Shown here: positions 40,810 through 49,998 of the stretch, one piece after another
How the letters are laid out: every line of letters starts with the position of its first letter
How positions within the stretch are numbered: the first letter of the stretch is position 1
Assembly (NCBI RefSeq): GCF_900111495.1
Contig: NZ_FOIU01000001.1
Location: 1,364,001 to 1,428,000 of the forward strand
Direction of reading: 5' to 3'
Source of the DNA: Chryseobacterium wanjuense
GTDB lineage: Bacteria > Bacteroidota > Bacteroidia > Flavobacteriales > Weeksellaceae
DNA: 64,000 nucleotides
Notes under the pieces: model-generated
What the model saw: the letters and a program-made list of their open reading frames with translations, nothing else
What the model was told of the DNA's origin: nothing
The model's database searches: none
Position numbers and translations under genes: made by a program

Positions 40810-43263
40810 TTGAGCAACTTTGAAAATACCAGCGGATTCAGAGTCATTCACGAGTGGATGGCGGATAAAGGTATTTCCCCTTTCAAATTTCAGACCGATA
40901 CATGGCAGAAATTCGGAAACGGATACAGCGGAATGGTGGTTGCTCCGACAGGTTTTGGAAAAACTTTTTCCGTTTTTTTAGCGTTAATTGCGGATTTTTT
41001 AAACCAGCCTGAAAAATATAAAAAAGGTCTCAAAATGCTTTGGATAACTCCTCTCCGCTCCCTTTCGAAAGATATTGCAAAAGCGATGCAGGAAGCGATT
41101 GATGAGATTGGCCTAGATTGGAGTGTAGGTGTGAGAAACGGTGATACAGATCCAAAAGTCCGGCAACAGCAGGTGAAAAGTATGCCTGAAATTCTGGTTG
41201 TTACACCCGAAAGCCTACATCTTTTGTTAGGTCAAAAAAATAATGCAAGATTTTTCAATGAAATGAAATGCGTCGTTGTTGATGAATGGCACGAACTCCT
41301 GGGCTCAAAGCGCGGTGTGATGGTTGAATTGGGCATTTCCCAGTTGAAAAAATATGTTCCGAAAATTAAAATCTGGGGAATTACGGCAACGATCGGAAAT
41401 ATTGATGAAGCGATGGATGTTTTAATTCCATATGATATTAAAAAAACAAAAATTACAGCCAAAGAACATAAAAAGATTGATATTCTCTCAGTTTTCCCTG
41501 ATGAAGTTGAAATTTTACCGTGGGCTGGTCATTTGGGAGCAAAACTTGCAGATAAAATTGTTCCGATAATTCTTGAGTCAAAATCCACGATTGTCTTTAC
41601 CAATACGCGAAGTCAGAGCGAAATGTGGTATCAGCTGCTGCTCAATGCTTATCCTGATTTTGCGGGACAAATTGCCATTCACCACAGCTCAATCGACGCT
41701 CATTTGAGGATCTGGATTGAAGAAAATCTGAGTTCAGGCAAACTGAAAGCCGTTGTTTCCACTTCATCTTTAGATTTAGGTATCGACTTCAAACCTGTTG
41801 ATACTGTGATTCAAGTGGGTTCTGCAAAAGGCGTTGCGAGATTTTTGCAAAGAGCCGGGCGAAGTGGTCACTCCCCTTTTGAAACCTCAAAAATTTACTG
41901 TGTTCCGACACATTCTTTGGAATTAATTGAAGTGGCAGCGCTGAAGGAAGCTGTTAAACAAAAAGTAATCGAACCCCGCGAACCGCAGGTTCTGTGCTTT
42001 GATGTTTTGGTTCAGTTTTTAATGACTTTGGCTGTTGGTGACGGATTTTATGCTGAAGAATTACATGAAAGGATTAAAAAAGTTTATGCTTTTCAGGAAA
42101 TGACTGAAGAAGAATGGAAAAGTATTTTGGATTTCCTTACCATAGGCGGAAGCGTTTTGAAAAGCTACGAAGAATTTCATAAAATCGTTATCATGGAAGA
42201 CGGGCTGTATAAAGTGACTTCACGAAAAATAGCCATGCTTCACCGGATGAATATGGGGGTAATTGTAAGTGATGCCATGCTTAAAGTGAAATTTATTTCC
42301 GGCGGATATATCGGGATGGTGGAGGAATATTTTATATCAAAATTAAAAAAAGACGAAAAATTTATACTTGCCGGAAGAGTTCTTGAAGTGGCGATGATTA
42401 AAGATATGACGGTGTATGTGAGAGCGGCGAAAGGGAAAGCTTTTGTTCCAAGTTATTTGGGAGGAAGACTGCCGTTGAGCTCTAATTTAGGACATTTTTT
42501 AAGAGAAAAATTGTCGGGAGCCCTTAATCCGAAAGCTTCAGAGAAAGAACTGAAATTTTTACATCCATTATTGGCTAATCAGGAAGAACGTTCACATATC
42601 CCGAGAGAAGATGAGTTTTTGGTTGAATTAATAAAAAACCGTGAAGGCTATCATTTGTTTATGTACCCTTTTGAAGGGCGTTTGGTGCATGAAGTGATGG
42701 CTGCTTTGGTTGCGTATCGAATTTCAAAGCTGGCTCCGATTTCCTTTTCAATGGCGATGAATGATTATGGTTTTGAACTGTTTAGCGATAAAGAAATTCC
42801 TTTAAATGAAGAAAATTTAGATAAAATTTTAACCAGGGAAAATTTAATGACCGATGTGATTTCCAGTATCAATTCTGCGGAGATGGCCCGTCGCAAATTC
42901 CGGGATATCGCGGTGATTTCAGGAATGGTAATTCAAAATTATGCAGGAAAACAGCGGTCTAATAAATCGCTGCAAAGCTCTGCGGGATTAATATTCAAAG
43001 TTTTGGAAGATTACGATTCGAATCATTTTTTGGTAAGACAGGCTTATACAGAGGTTTTCAACGCACAATTGCAGGAACAAAGACTGGTGGAAGCATTCAT
43101 GCGGATCGAAAAATCAAAAATTATTTTGAAATATGCTAATACTTTCACACCTTTGAGCTTCCCGATTAAGGTTGATAGTTTGCGTCAGACCCTTTCCAGT
43201 GAAGGTTTGGATTCGAGGATTCAACGGATGCTGGAACAGGCGAAGAAATGGAGAGGAATGTAA
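40810..43263 (+). CDS. Ligase-associated DEXH-box helicase (Lhr-like)
   Basis: The 817-residue protein has the helicase motifs APTGFGKTFS (Walker A), ITPLRSLSKDI, VVDEWHELLGSKRG (DEWH), GITATIGN, TNTRSQSEMWY, STSSLDLGIDFK and QRAGRSGHSP. The C-terminal Lhr-core domains follow. The start is TTG (40810); the next in-frame ATG is at 40858. It unwinds damaged DNA and works with the adjacent ligase, exonuclease and PdeM. It starts 184 bp after the ligase gene; the hairpin at 40666-40751 is in that gap. Confidence 0.94.
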   Translation: MSNFENTSGFRVIHEWMADKGISPFKFQTDTWQKFGNGYSGMVVAPTGFGKTFSVFLALIADFLNQPEKYKKGLKMLWITPLRSLSKDIAKAMQEAIDEIGLDWSVGVRNGDTDPKVRQQQVKSMPEILVVTPESLHLLLGQKNNARFFNEMKCVVVDEWHELLGSKRGVMVELGISQLKKYVPKIKIWGITATIGNIDEAMDVLIPYDIKKTKITAKEHKKIDILSVFPDEVEILPWAGHLGAKLADKIVPIILESKSTIVFTNTRSQSEMWYQLLLNAYPDFAGQIAIHHSSIDAHLRIWIEENLSSGKLKAVVSTSSLDLGIDFKPVDTVIQVGSAKGVARFLQRAGRSGHSPFETSKIYCVPTHSLELIEVAALKEAVKQKVIEPREPQVLCFDVLVQFLMTLAVGDGFYAEELHERIKKVYAFQEMTEEEWKSILDFLTIGGSVLKSYEEFHKIVIMEDGLYKVTSRKIAMLHRMNMGVIVSDAMLKVKFISGGYIGMVEEYFISKLKKDEKFILAGRVLEVAMIKDMTVYVRAAKGKAFVPSYLGGRLPLSSNLGHFLREKLSGALNPKASEKELKFLHPLLANQEERSHIPREDEFLVELIKNREGYHLFMYPFEGRLVHEVMAALVAYRISKLAPISFSMAMNDYGFELFSDKEIPLNEENLDKILTRENLMTDVISSINSAEMARRKFRDIAVISGMVIQNYAGKQRSNKSLQSSAGLIFKVLEDYDSNHFLVRQAYTEVFNAQLQEQRLVEAFMRIEKSKIILKYANTFTPLSFPIKVDSLRQTLSSEGLDSRIQRMLEQAKKWRGM

Positions 43264-43346
43264 ATTATCAAGAGTTAATGTGAATTTTTACATGACTTTG
43301 TTTTTAAAATAAAGCGTGGTGGAATGAAGAATCTACAACCCAGATC

Positions 43347-43371
43347 AGATTTCTCTTGACTTCGAAATGAC
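43347..43371. repeat. Short interspersed repeat, GTCATTTCGA...GAGAAATCT type, copy 2 (opposite orientation)
   Basis: AGATTTCTCTTGACTTCG followed by AAATGAC between the helicase and PdeM genes. It is the reverse-complement counterpart of 34588-34611. Confidence 0.6.
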
Positions 43372-43400
43372 AAAAATGACGTAGAATTTTTTTAATTAAA

Positions 43401-44045
43401 ATGAAATTAGTAACAAAAAATATAAACATTCAAAACGAAACTTTTACTTTAACCAATCAGCGGGCTGTATTTTGGAAAAAGGAAAAAGCACTCATATTAT
43501 CTGATCTGCATATCGGGAAAACGGCTCATTTCAGGAAAAACGGAATTGCATTGGCTAATCATATTATGAAAAATGATTTGGAACGTTTGTCGATTTTGAT
43601 AGAATATTTTCAACCTGAAAAATTTATTGTTGTTGGGGATCTTCTTCACGCGGGTGATAATTCTGATGTGGATGAATTTTGCGAATGGCGAAATCAGTAT
43701 CCGGATTTACAATTTTATTTAATTGAAGGAAATCACGATAAAATTTCAAAAAAATTGGAATCCAAATTATGCTTAAATCTAAAAGTAGAAGTCCTTGAAA
43801 TTGATAATTTTATTTTCATCCATGATTTTGAAAAAAATCAACCGAAATTCCAGATTACGGGTCATATTCATCCGGGTTTTGTCATCAATTCGCCGGTGAA
43901 AAATATTAAGCTGCCGTGTTTTGCAATCAGCCCGGATCAATTGCTGCTTCCGGCTTTCAGTGAATTTACAGGATTGGATACAAAAAATCTCCCTAAAAAA
44001 GGAAGATTCTATGTTTTTACGGATTCTGAAATCTATGAGATTTAA
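43401..44045 (+). CDS. pdeM: Ligase-associated endonuclease PdeM (calcineurin-like phosphoesterase)
   Basis: The 214-residue metallophosphoesterase has the full motif set: SDLHIGKTAHF, VVGDLLHAGDN, IEGNHDK and ITGHIHPGFV. The SDLHIGK-AHFRK start is typical of PdeM. It completes the ligase, exonuclease and helicase cluster and should act on damaged nucleic acid. Its last four bases overlap the end of the convergent acetyltransferase gene. An interspersed repeat lies between it and the helicase gene. Confidence 0.92.
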   Translation: MKLVTKNINIQNETFTLTNQRAVFWKKEKALILSDLHIGKTAHFRKNGIALANHIMKNDLERLSILIEYFQPEKFIVVGDLLHAGDNSDVDEFCEWRNQYPDLQFYLIEGNHDKISKKLESKLCLNLKVEVLEIDNFIFIHDFEKNQPKFQITGHIHPGFVINSPVKNIKLPCFAISPDQLLLPAFSEFTGLDTKNLPKKGRFYVFTDSEIYEI

Positions 44046-44563
44046 TCCAACGTTTTTTTCATCATAAGATCAGTTTGCTCATCATCTCCCAATCGGAAAA
44101 TGTGTTTGTCAAATTCTACAAAACCGTTTTTCTTATAAAAATTTACCGCTCTTACATTTTCTTCCCAAACACCCAGCCAAATGTATTTTTTATATTGCTG
44201 TCGGGCGATTTCCAGGGATTTATCGTATAAAAGCTGTCCGATTTTTTTTCCGTGATATTCGGCTTTTACATAAATTCTTTCAATTTCAAGGGACAATTCG
44301 TCCTGTAATTCTGTCTGAGCTTTTCCTGAATTTAACTTCAGATAACCAATCGGGTTGTCTTCTTCCCAGGCAATAAAAAACTGAGAATCAGGGTTGTTGA
44401 GTTCGGTTTTTATTTTTTCTGTAGCAAAACTTTCATCAAGGTATTTTTGCATCGCTTCTTCCGAATTGCTTTTTGCAAAGGTTTCATAAAAGGTTTCTCT
44501 TCCTAGTTTCTGAAGGATTTCCAGATCTTCCGGATTGGCTTTATTGATGATAATTGCTGACAT
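44042..44563 (-). CDS. GNAT-family N-acetyltransferase
   Basis: The 173-residue protein has the acetyl-CoA-binding pattern of GNAT enzymes, ERIYVKAEYHGKKIGQLLYD (the Q/R-x-x-G-x-G/A loop as HGKKIG), followed by the YIWLGVWEENVRAVNFYKKN motif and GFVEFDKHIFRLGDDEQTD. This arrangement is common in protein or small-molecule acetyltransferases of Bacteroidota. The substrate is unknown. Its end overlaps the convergent pdeM by four bases. Confidence 0.92.
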   Translation of the reverse strand: MSAIIINKANPEDLEILQKLGRETFYETFAKSNSEEAMQKYLDESFATEKIKTELNNPDSQFFIAWEEDNPIGYLKLNSGKAQTELQDELSLEIERIYVKAEYHGKKIGQLLYDKSLEIARQQYKKYIWLGVWEENVRAVNFYKKNGFVEFDKHIFRLGDDEQTDLMMKKTLD

Positions 44564-44673
44564 TAGTTGGTATTAATTTATGAATTGATAATGAAATTAT
44601 TTCTTTAGAAATCTATTTTAAATGAATAATATTCTTTGATAAAAATTTAAATAAAATGCTTCAAATTGTAAAA

Positions 44674-45255
44674 TCAGGAGAATAAAATTTTATCAAAAGC
44701 TTCTGCTGCCAAATGTACCTGAACCGTCCAGTCATCCGCAGCCTCACTACCCGCATCATCCGAAATATATTTTAAACAAAGAAACGGAATCTTCTCCTTC
44801 ATAGCAATCAAAGCAAGAGGATAGGCTTCCATATCAACAATATTGTAATCGGTTTCCGAGTGGTTCATTTCAAAGCTGTCACCGCTTCCGCAGATACCTT
44901 CCGGTAGGTCGTTTTTTCTAAGACCATACTCCAAAATCGGCGGAATTCCGGAAAGCGGAGTTTCGTATAAACCAAATCCGAGACCTCTCACATCCATATC
45001 TCGCTGGATGAATTTTGTACAGCAAATAACCTCTCCTTTATGAAAATTTTTACTTCCGGCAGATCCGAGATTAACAATCAGTTTTGGTTTTCTGCGATGG
45101 ATTTCTTTGGTTAATTCCATGGCAGCATTTACTTTTCCGATGCCTGTAATTAATTTATTTTTATCGTTAAAAACCTCTCCCGCTTCAGAATCCAGGGCAA
45201 AAACAAAAAGCGTTTCTTCCACCGGAAATTGATGTTTTTCGTTTATTTTTATCAT
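44674..45255 (-). CDS. Nucleoside phosphorylase / MTAN-like nucleosidase
   Basis: The 193-residue protein has the purine nucleoside phosphorylase fold: ITGIGKVNAAMEL, VNLGSAGSKN, the substrate motif IVDMEAYPLAL (VDMEA) and SDDAG for the catalytic Asp. It is shorter than typical MTA/SAH nucleosidase (about 230). It may cleave methylthioadenosine, S-adenosylhomocysteine or another nucleoside. The gene lies 12 bp after the DsbA-like gene and is probably co-transcribed. Confidence 0.85.
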   Translation of the reverse strand: MIKINEKHQFPVEETLFVFALDSEAGEVFNDKNKLITGIGKVNAAMELTKEIHRRKPKLIVNLGSAGSKNFHKGEVICCTKFIQRDMDVRGLGFGLYETPLSGIPPILEYGLRKNDLPEGICGSGDSFEMNHSETDYNIVDMEAYPLALIAMKEKIPFLCLKYISDDAGSEAADDWTVQVHLAAEAFDKILFS

Positions 45256-45267
45256 TCTATTAAAAAA

Positions 45268-45966
45268 TTAAATTTCACAACCTTCTGTATCACAGGAAGC
45301 TCCATTGTCTGAATCCTTCTTCAAAGGAGAAACGGTTTCATCATAAGTTTGCTGAAGTGCACTGGCGAAAAGTTCCACAGGCTGCGCTCCTGAAACGGCA
45401 TATTTTCCATTTAAAATAAAGAAAGGAACGCCTGAAACTCCATTATTTCTGGCTTCCATAATGTCCTGATTTACATCGTAATCAAATTCTTCGGAAGTTA
45501 AAACTTTTTCCGTTTCAGTGCTGTCAATGCCTAAACTTTCAGCAATGGAAATTAATGTCTGCAGGTCGCCAACGTTTTTTCCGTCAATGAAATGAGCAAT
45601 AAACAAAGCCTCTTCCATTTCATTGGACTTGTTAAATTTTTTAGCAAGATGAAGCAATTTGTGGGCTGAAAAAGTATTGGTAATTAATGCTTTATCAAAA
45701 TTAAAATCAATTCCGGCACCTTTACCCATTTGCTGCACCTGACCGATCATTTGCTGAGCCTGAGCTTCCGGAAAACCTTTCTTCTCTTTAAAATATTCGA
45801 TGGTATTTTTGGTTTCCTTCGGATCTAAAGTCGGATCGAGCTGGAAGCTTTTCCACTCTACCTGAACTTCATCTTTGAAGGGCAATTTTTCCAAGGCCTG
45901 TTCAAAATTATTTTTACCTATATAGCAAAACGGACACATCACATCCGACCAGATTTCTATTTTCAT
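45268..45966 (-). CDS. DsbA-family (FrnE-like) oxidoreductase
   Basis: The 232-residue thioredoxin-fold protein has the active site DVMCPFCYIG close to the N-terminus, no signal peptide, a helical insert, the cis-Pro loop in GVSGVPFFILNGKYAVSGAQ and a cysteine pair at the tail (GASCDTEGCEI). It is of the FrnE/2-hydroxychromene isomerase-like cytoplasmic type, linked to oxidative stress in other bacteria. An exact -7 box TATATTTG (46021-46028, minus strand) precedes it. Confidence 0.92.
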   Translation of the reverse strand: MKIEIWSDVMCPFCYIGKNNFEQALEKLPFKDEVQVEWKSFQLDPTLDPKETKNTIEYFKEKKGFPEAQAQQMIGQVQQMGKGAGIDFNFDKALITNTFSAHKLLHLAKKFNKSNEMEEALFIAHFIDGKNVGDLQTLISIAESLGIDSTETEKVLTSEEFDYDVNQDIMEARNNGVSGVPFFILNGKYAVSGAQPVELFASALQQTYDETVSPLKKDSDNGASCDTEGCEI

Positions 45967-46020
45967 TGTCGTTAATTGAAATTTATTTTAAAATTAAATC
46001 AAATTGAAATAATTTCACTC

Positions 46021-46028
46021 CAAATATA
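46021..46028 (-). promoter_or_regulatory. -7 box of the DsbA-like gene
   Basis: TATATTTG on the minus strand is an exact TAnnTTTG match, 55 bases upstream of the start; no -33 TTTG is visible. Confidence 0.5.
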
Positions 46029-46059
46029 CTTATTTCATGATAAGAATTTAATATGCTTT

Positions 46060-46074
46060 ATCGGTTTTACCGAT
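46060..46074. promoter_or_regulatory. Palindrome, possible operator, upstream of the MBL hydrolase
   Basis: ATCGGTTTTACCGAT has 6-bp perfect arms and a three-base centre. It lies between divergent genes, 58 bp upstream of the metallo-hydrolase start. The binding protein is unknown. Confidence 0.4.
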
Positions 46075-46131
46075 GATGGGTATTGAAAAAAAACGTTTTT
46101 AAAATTTAAAAATAATGAAGAATTTTGCAGT

Positions 46132-46863
46132 ATGAAAATTATACCACTCAAAGAAGGAAATTTTTCTACAAATGAGACAAAAGACTTTACACTTTTAACA
46201 AATGAAAATGTTGAAACTGCTAAAGGAATAAAGATGTCTGTACAGCCTTTTCTTATTATTACCCATAAGGATATTATTCTTCTGGATGCAGGAATCGGAT
46301 GGAAAAATGACAACGGGAAAACGGTAATTTCTGCTATTCTCGAAAAGGAAAATATTCACCCAAATCAGGTAACGAAAGTATTGCTTTCACATCTTCATAA
46401 AGATCATATTGAAACTGTAATAAGCCGTACGGAAAACGGTTTCCAGGCTACCTTTCCCAATGCTGAAATCTATATTCAAAAACGGGAATTGGCTTTCGCA
46501 ATGGAAAATACGGGAAGCTATTCTTTTGATTTTGATACCCTTGAAAAGCTGATCGAACTTGAAAATATTGTCTGGATGGATGATAATAAAGGAAATATCA
46601 CAGATGAAATTTCATTCGAGGTTGTGGGTGGTCATACCCCATTCATGCAGGTTTTCTGGATCAGGGAAAATGATGAAACTGTCTTTTACGGTGCAGATGA
46701 TCTTCCACAGGAATCCTACCTGAAATATCATCTTGCCTACAAGAGTGATTTCGATGGCAGAAAAGCAATGGAGCTGAGATTAAAATGGCAGAAAGAAGCC
46801 ATTGAAAATCACTGGAAAGTGCTGCTGTACCATGATCTGGATAAAGCTATCCTGGAGTTTTAG
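46132..46863 (+). CDS. MBL-fold metallo-hydrolase (lactonase-like)
   Basis: The 243-residue protein has the metal motif LSHLHKDHIETV (HxHxDH), an LLDAGIGWKND segment, the later ligands VVGGHTPFMQVF and FYGADDLP, and the His in LLYHDLDKAI. The spacing resembles quorum-quenching lactonases and other cytoplasmic hydrolases of this fold. No signal peptide is visible. The substrate is not predictable. It stands alone with its end facing a small HTH gene. Confidence 0.9.
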   Translation: MKIIPLKEGNFSTNETKDFTLLTNENVETAKGIKMSVQPFLIITHKDIILLDAGIGWKNDNGKTVISAILEKENIHPNQVTKVLLSHLHKDHIETVISRTENGFQATFPNAEIYIQKRELAFAMENTGSYSFDFDTLEKLIELENIVWMDDNKGNITDEISFEVVGGHTPFMQVFWIRENDETVFYGADDLPQESYLKYHLAYKSDFDGRKAMELRLKWQKEAIENHWKVLLYHDLDKAILEF

Positions 46864-46864
46864 C

Positions 46865-46900
46865 CGAAAAAAAAATGGTTTAAAGATCATTAAACCATTT
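46865..46900 (-). terminator. Terminator overlapping the stop codon of the HTH gene
   Basis: AAATGGTTTA and TAAACCATTT form a perfect 10-bp stem. On the minus strand it is followed by eight T. The stem includes the last codons and stop of the gene ending at 46880. Confidence 0.85.
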
Positions 46901-47221
46901 ATAAATATCTACCTCAGAAGGTATGCTGAGCTTTTTTCTAAGCCTGTTTTTTCTGTTTTGAATGGCCTTTGGAGTAACAAAGGTATAAGTGGCAATCTCT
47001 TTGGTCGTAAGGTTTAGTTTTAAATAAATACAAAAAATCAGTTCCGAATTTTTAAGATTGGGCTGAATAGCAGATAACTTTCCGAAAAAATCCGGATCTA
47101 CTAATCTGAATTTGTTCAGCAAGCGCGGAGAATTTTCTTTGGCCAAAGTTAAAATCTCGTCTTGAACAAAAATCTTTTGGTTTATATCGTCTAAATTGAA
47201 TCCTGGTTTATCGTTTCTCAT
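46880..47221 (-). CDS. Small helix-turn-helix regulator (LuxR-like output domain)
   Basis: The 113-residue protein is little more than the C-terminal output region of Bacteroidota TPR-HTH regulators. It has DPDFFGKLSAIQPNLKNSEL, then the LTTKEIATYTFVTPKAIQNR recognition part and LRKKLSIPSEVD. The sensor part with TPR repeats and coiled coil is missing. Stops lie immediately upstream, so it is not an open frame that was missed. It may be a stand-alone DNA-binding protein or a remnant; the 554-bp gap upstream fits either. Confidence 0.7.
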   Translation of the reverse strand: MRNDKPGFNLDDINQKIFVQDEILTLAKENSPRLLNKFRLVDPDFFGKLSAIQPNLKNSELIFCIYLKLNLTTKEIATYTFVTPKAIQNRKNRLRKKLSIPSEVDIYKWFNDL

Positions 47222-47775
47222 AATAATTTCTCATCTCTACTAAGTTCTGTTGTCCAAACGGAGGCTCAGAATTAAATCTTCTATACTTATTTTTTCAAAT
47301 TTTAATAATAATTTGAACCTTGAAGTTTCAACTTTTATTAAATCTTTTACATGAGCTAAGTATTGCTAGTCCTTCTATACAGGCGTTTTCTTTATTTTTA
47401 TAATTAGTCTTAAAAATTTTCTTAAAGAGAAATAAAAGCAAAGAAAGAAAAAATGATTAAAATTTTCTCGAATTGAAATACCACATACATACCACGCGAG
47501 CCTTTAAATGCTATCCTTGATTTACTTTTGTGCTTGTTCTCTTAAATTGTGAATATGCCTATATATTACTATGGATCAAAAGTAGCTAATATTCGCTTCT
47601 CTTTTTATGATCGTAATCAACACCCGGATAAAATTTTAGCAGGTCTGTAATGGTAAATTTTCATCATTAAATTTCTATAAAAAGTAAGATTTAATAAAAA
47701 TTATATTTAATTATTTTGGATGGCTATTCTTTAATTTTTAAATTGAAATTAATTTTTAGATTAAATTATTACATC
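47222..47775. other. AT-rich 554-bp gap
   Basis: No gene is convincingly visible. It holds a small hairpin TTCAAATT/AATTTGAA (47294-47317) and a 31-residue frame on plus (47555-47650) with coding-like but unrecognised sequence. It may be decayed coding DNA from an older longer regulator gene. Confidence 0.4.
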
Positions 47776-48615
47776 ATGGAAAAAGTTGGATTTATAGGCC
47801 TTGGAAATATGGGACACCCGATGGCAAAAAATTTAGAAAAAGCAGGATTTTATTTATCTGTTTACAATAGAACTGCAGAAAAAGCAGAAGATTTTAAAGA
47901 AAAATCTAAAGTTTGTAGTACGGTGAGTGAGTTGGTACAAAATAGTGACATTATTTTTACTATGCTTACCAATGACACGGCTGTGAAGGCTGTTTACGAA
48001 GAAATTTTTACACAGAATATTACCGGAAAGCTTTTCATTGATATGAGTACGATTTCGCCGGAAGCATCCAGGGAAATGGCCGATGCCATCAAAATAAAAG
48101 AAGGCAGATTCATCGATGCACCGGTTGCCGGAAGTACAAAACCTGCTGCCGAAGGGACGTTGATCATCTTGGCCGGAGGTGAAGAAAAAGATATTGAAAG
48201 GGCAAAACCTTATTTGCAAAAACTGGGAAAAGTTATTAAACATTTAGGCAAAAATGGAAAAGGAATTGCAGCGAAACTTTCCGTTAATTATTTTATTTCA
48301 ATAATTTATCAGGGATTGGCGGAAACTATTTTATTTTCTGATAAGCTTGGAATCGACCGTAAAGATATGCTCGAAATCATCAACGAAAGTGCAAGCGGAA
48401 GCGGCGCCACAAAAGTGAAAACTCCCCTATTGATCGATGATCAGTACGAACCGGCTTTTGCTTTAGATTTAATGCTAAAAGACATATTGCTGGCAAAAAA
48501 TGCAGGCGCAGATTTTCCTTTGTCAAAAACTTTGATTGAAACGTACCAGTCTGCGCATGATGCAGGTTTCGGAAAAGATGATGTGATCGGAATTATTAAT
48601 TATCTGAAAAAATAA
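47776..48615 (+). CDS. 3-hydroxyisobutyrate dehydrogenase-family NAD(P) oxidoreductase
   Basis: The 279-residue protein has the Rossmann motif VGFIGLGNMGHPMAKNL, the substrate region DMSTISPEASREMADA, the DAPVAGSTKPAAEGTL loop and the conserved catalytic Lys in GNGKGIAAKLSVNYF. It belongs to the beta-hydroxyacid dehydrogenases, oxidising short hydroxyacids such as hydroxyisobutyrate, glyoxylate or tartronate semialdehyde. The frame is open to 47716, but MEKVGFIGLG at 47776 is the family start. Confidence 0.93.
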   Translation: MEKVGFIGLGNMGHPMAKNLEKAGFYLSVYNRTAEKAEDFKEKSKVCSTVSELVQNSDIIFTMLTNDTAVKAVYEEIFTQNITGKLFIDMSTISPEASREMADAIKIKEGRFIDAPVAGSTKPAAEGTLIILAGGEEKDIERAKPYLQKLGKVIKHLGKNGKGIAAKLSVNYFISIIYQGLAETILFSDKLGIDRKDMLEIINESASGSGATKVKTPLLIDDQYEPAFALDLMLKDILLAKNAGADFPLSKTLIETYQSAHDAGFGKDDVIGIINYLKK

Positions 48616-48621
48616 TTTTCG

Positions 48622-49248
48622 TTACATATCAAGTTGTCGTTGAAATTCTTCAATATACTTGGCCAGATGAATACCGTCTGCCAAACCATGATGCGCTTCA
48701 ACAGAAACAGGAAGGAATTTCTTTCCGTCACGGATATTAAACTTCCCAAAAGTGATTTTTGGGATACATTCTTTCGGATCAAAATTGGTCGGATGCAGCA
48801 AGGCACTGAAAGAATTCCACGGAATGGTGGTGTGTCTGATATGGTTGATCGGCAAAACATCATTGCTGATGCCTAATCCTGTAGAGTTCTGCACAGATTT
48901 TATTTCTTTCTGCAAGCCTTGGTTGAACGTTTCAAAATCTTCAGAATAATGGAAGAATGAGAAGCCAAATGTTCCGTCTGCCCTTCCGATCGTGCTTCCA
49001 CCGTGCACTTCATCGTACAAAATCACCTGATCACCGACGATTCGAAGCTTTAGCTCTTCTACAGAATTTACGGCAACCATCGATTTGTGAAGGTAATAAG
49101 CAAAGAACGAATGGCCGTTTTCTTTTGCTTTTTCGTACGCTTTGGTGCATTCGACCTCAGTCGTGAAGCCGAAATACGGACTTTTCATTTTAGAGAAAAA
49201 TTCAAAATGTTCTTTTCTTTTCCAGCTCGCGATATCTATTACCTTCAT
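48622..49248 (-). CDS. Chloramphenicol acetyltransferase-like protein
   Basis: The 208-residue protein has the CAT fold. The C-terminal motif VEAHHGLADGIHLAKYIEEF includes the catalytic His of HHxxxDG, and the start MKVIDIASWKRKEHFEFF and GFTTEVECT fit CatA. The length matches CatA (about 215). It could acetylate chloramphenicol with acetyl-CoA, but chromosomal flavobacterial copies are often of unproven activity. The gene is compositionally like its neighbours and no mobile element is near, so it is probably intrinsic. Confidence 0.88.
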   Translation of the reverse strand: MKVIDIASWKRKEHFEFFSKMKSPYFGFTTEVECTKAYEKAKENGHSFFAYYLHKSMVAVNSVEELKLRIVGDQVILYDEVHGGSTIGRADGTFGFSFFHYSEDFETFNQGLQKEIKSVQNSTGLGISNDVLPINHIRHTTIPWNSFSALLHPTNFDPKECIPKITFGKFNIRDGKKFLPVSVEAHHGLADGIHLAKYIEEFQRQLDM

Positions 49249-49397
49249 TAAATTTTTTTTGCAAATTTCAGGAAGTTTTATGATTTTAAAAAATTGTATC
49301 AGAAATTTTTGATGTTAATATTCTAAAATCTCTATAAAAAGATCCTTTTTTGTTTAAATAAAATATTGTTCCTTTGTATTTATCATCTGGTATTTTT

Positions 49398-49988
49398 ATG
49401 AAAAAATCGGAAGCAACCCGCCTTACTATTCTTCAAAAAGCATTTGAACTGATCTATGAAAATGGCTATCAGACAACCAGCGTGGATGAGATCATTGCAA
49501 CAACTCAGGTGACGAAAGGGGCCTTCTATTATCATTTTAAAACTAAGGACGAAATGGGGCTTGCAATCATCAGAGAGCTCATGATTCCTAACTTCAAAAA
49601 TACTTTCATTGAGCCTTTTCAAGATTCTGTGAATCCGTTAGATACGATTTATAATTTAATGTATAATTTATTAATGGAAAATGAAGCTTTAAAGGTTGAA
49701 TACGGCTGTCCCGCTTCCAATTTTACGCAGGAAATGGCTCCTTGGAATATTGATTTTACCAAAGCTTTAAACGAACTTTCTCTGCAGTGGGAAAAAGCGA
49801 TGATTGACGCGATTGAAAAAGGAAGAAAAAATGGAGTTATTAAATCTTCAGTCAATGCAAAAGAAGTGGCTGTTTTTACCCTTTCCGGGTATTGGGGCGT
49901 AAGAAATTTAGGCAAACTGGAAAATTCTAAATCTGTATATCTTGTTTATTTAAAAGGACTTAAGTCTTATTTTGATTCATTGAAATAA
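49398..49988 (+). CDS. TetR/AcrR-family regulator
   Basis: The 196-residue protein begins KKSEATRLTILQKAFELIYE with the helix-turn-helix TSVDEIIATTQVTKGAFYYH and FKTKDEMGLAIIREL. The C-terminal ligand domain has a Cys in EYGCPASNFTQEM. ATG at 49398 was taken rather than 49374. It is followed after 10 bp by a long palindromic operator and then by a three-gene membrane operon, which it probably represses. Confidence 0.92.
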   Translation: MKKSEATRLTILQKAFELIYENGYQTTSVDEIIATTQVTKGAFYYHFKTKDEMGLAIIRELMIPNFKNTFIEPFQDSVNPLDTIYNLMYNLLMENEALKVEYGCPASNFTQEMAPWNIDFTKALNELSLQWEKAMIDAIEKGRKNGVIKSSVNAKEVAVFTLSGYWGVRNLGKLENSKSVYLVYLKGLKSYFDSLK

Positions 49989-49998
49989 TTTTTTTCAT

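Noticed and set aside
47555..47650. A 31-residue frame (MPIYYYGSKVANIRFSFYD...) in the 47 kb gap
   Set aside because: Composition is coding-like but it is too short, with no promoter, terminator or family; it may be a decayed fragment.
48622..49248. Acquired antibiotic resistance island around the CAT-like gene
   Set aside because: No transposase, integrase or compositional break is seen; the gene reads like native chromosomal sequence.
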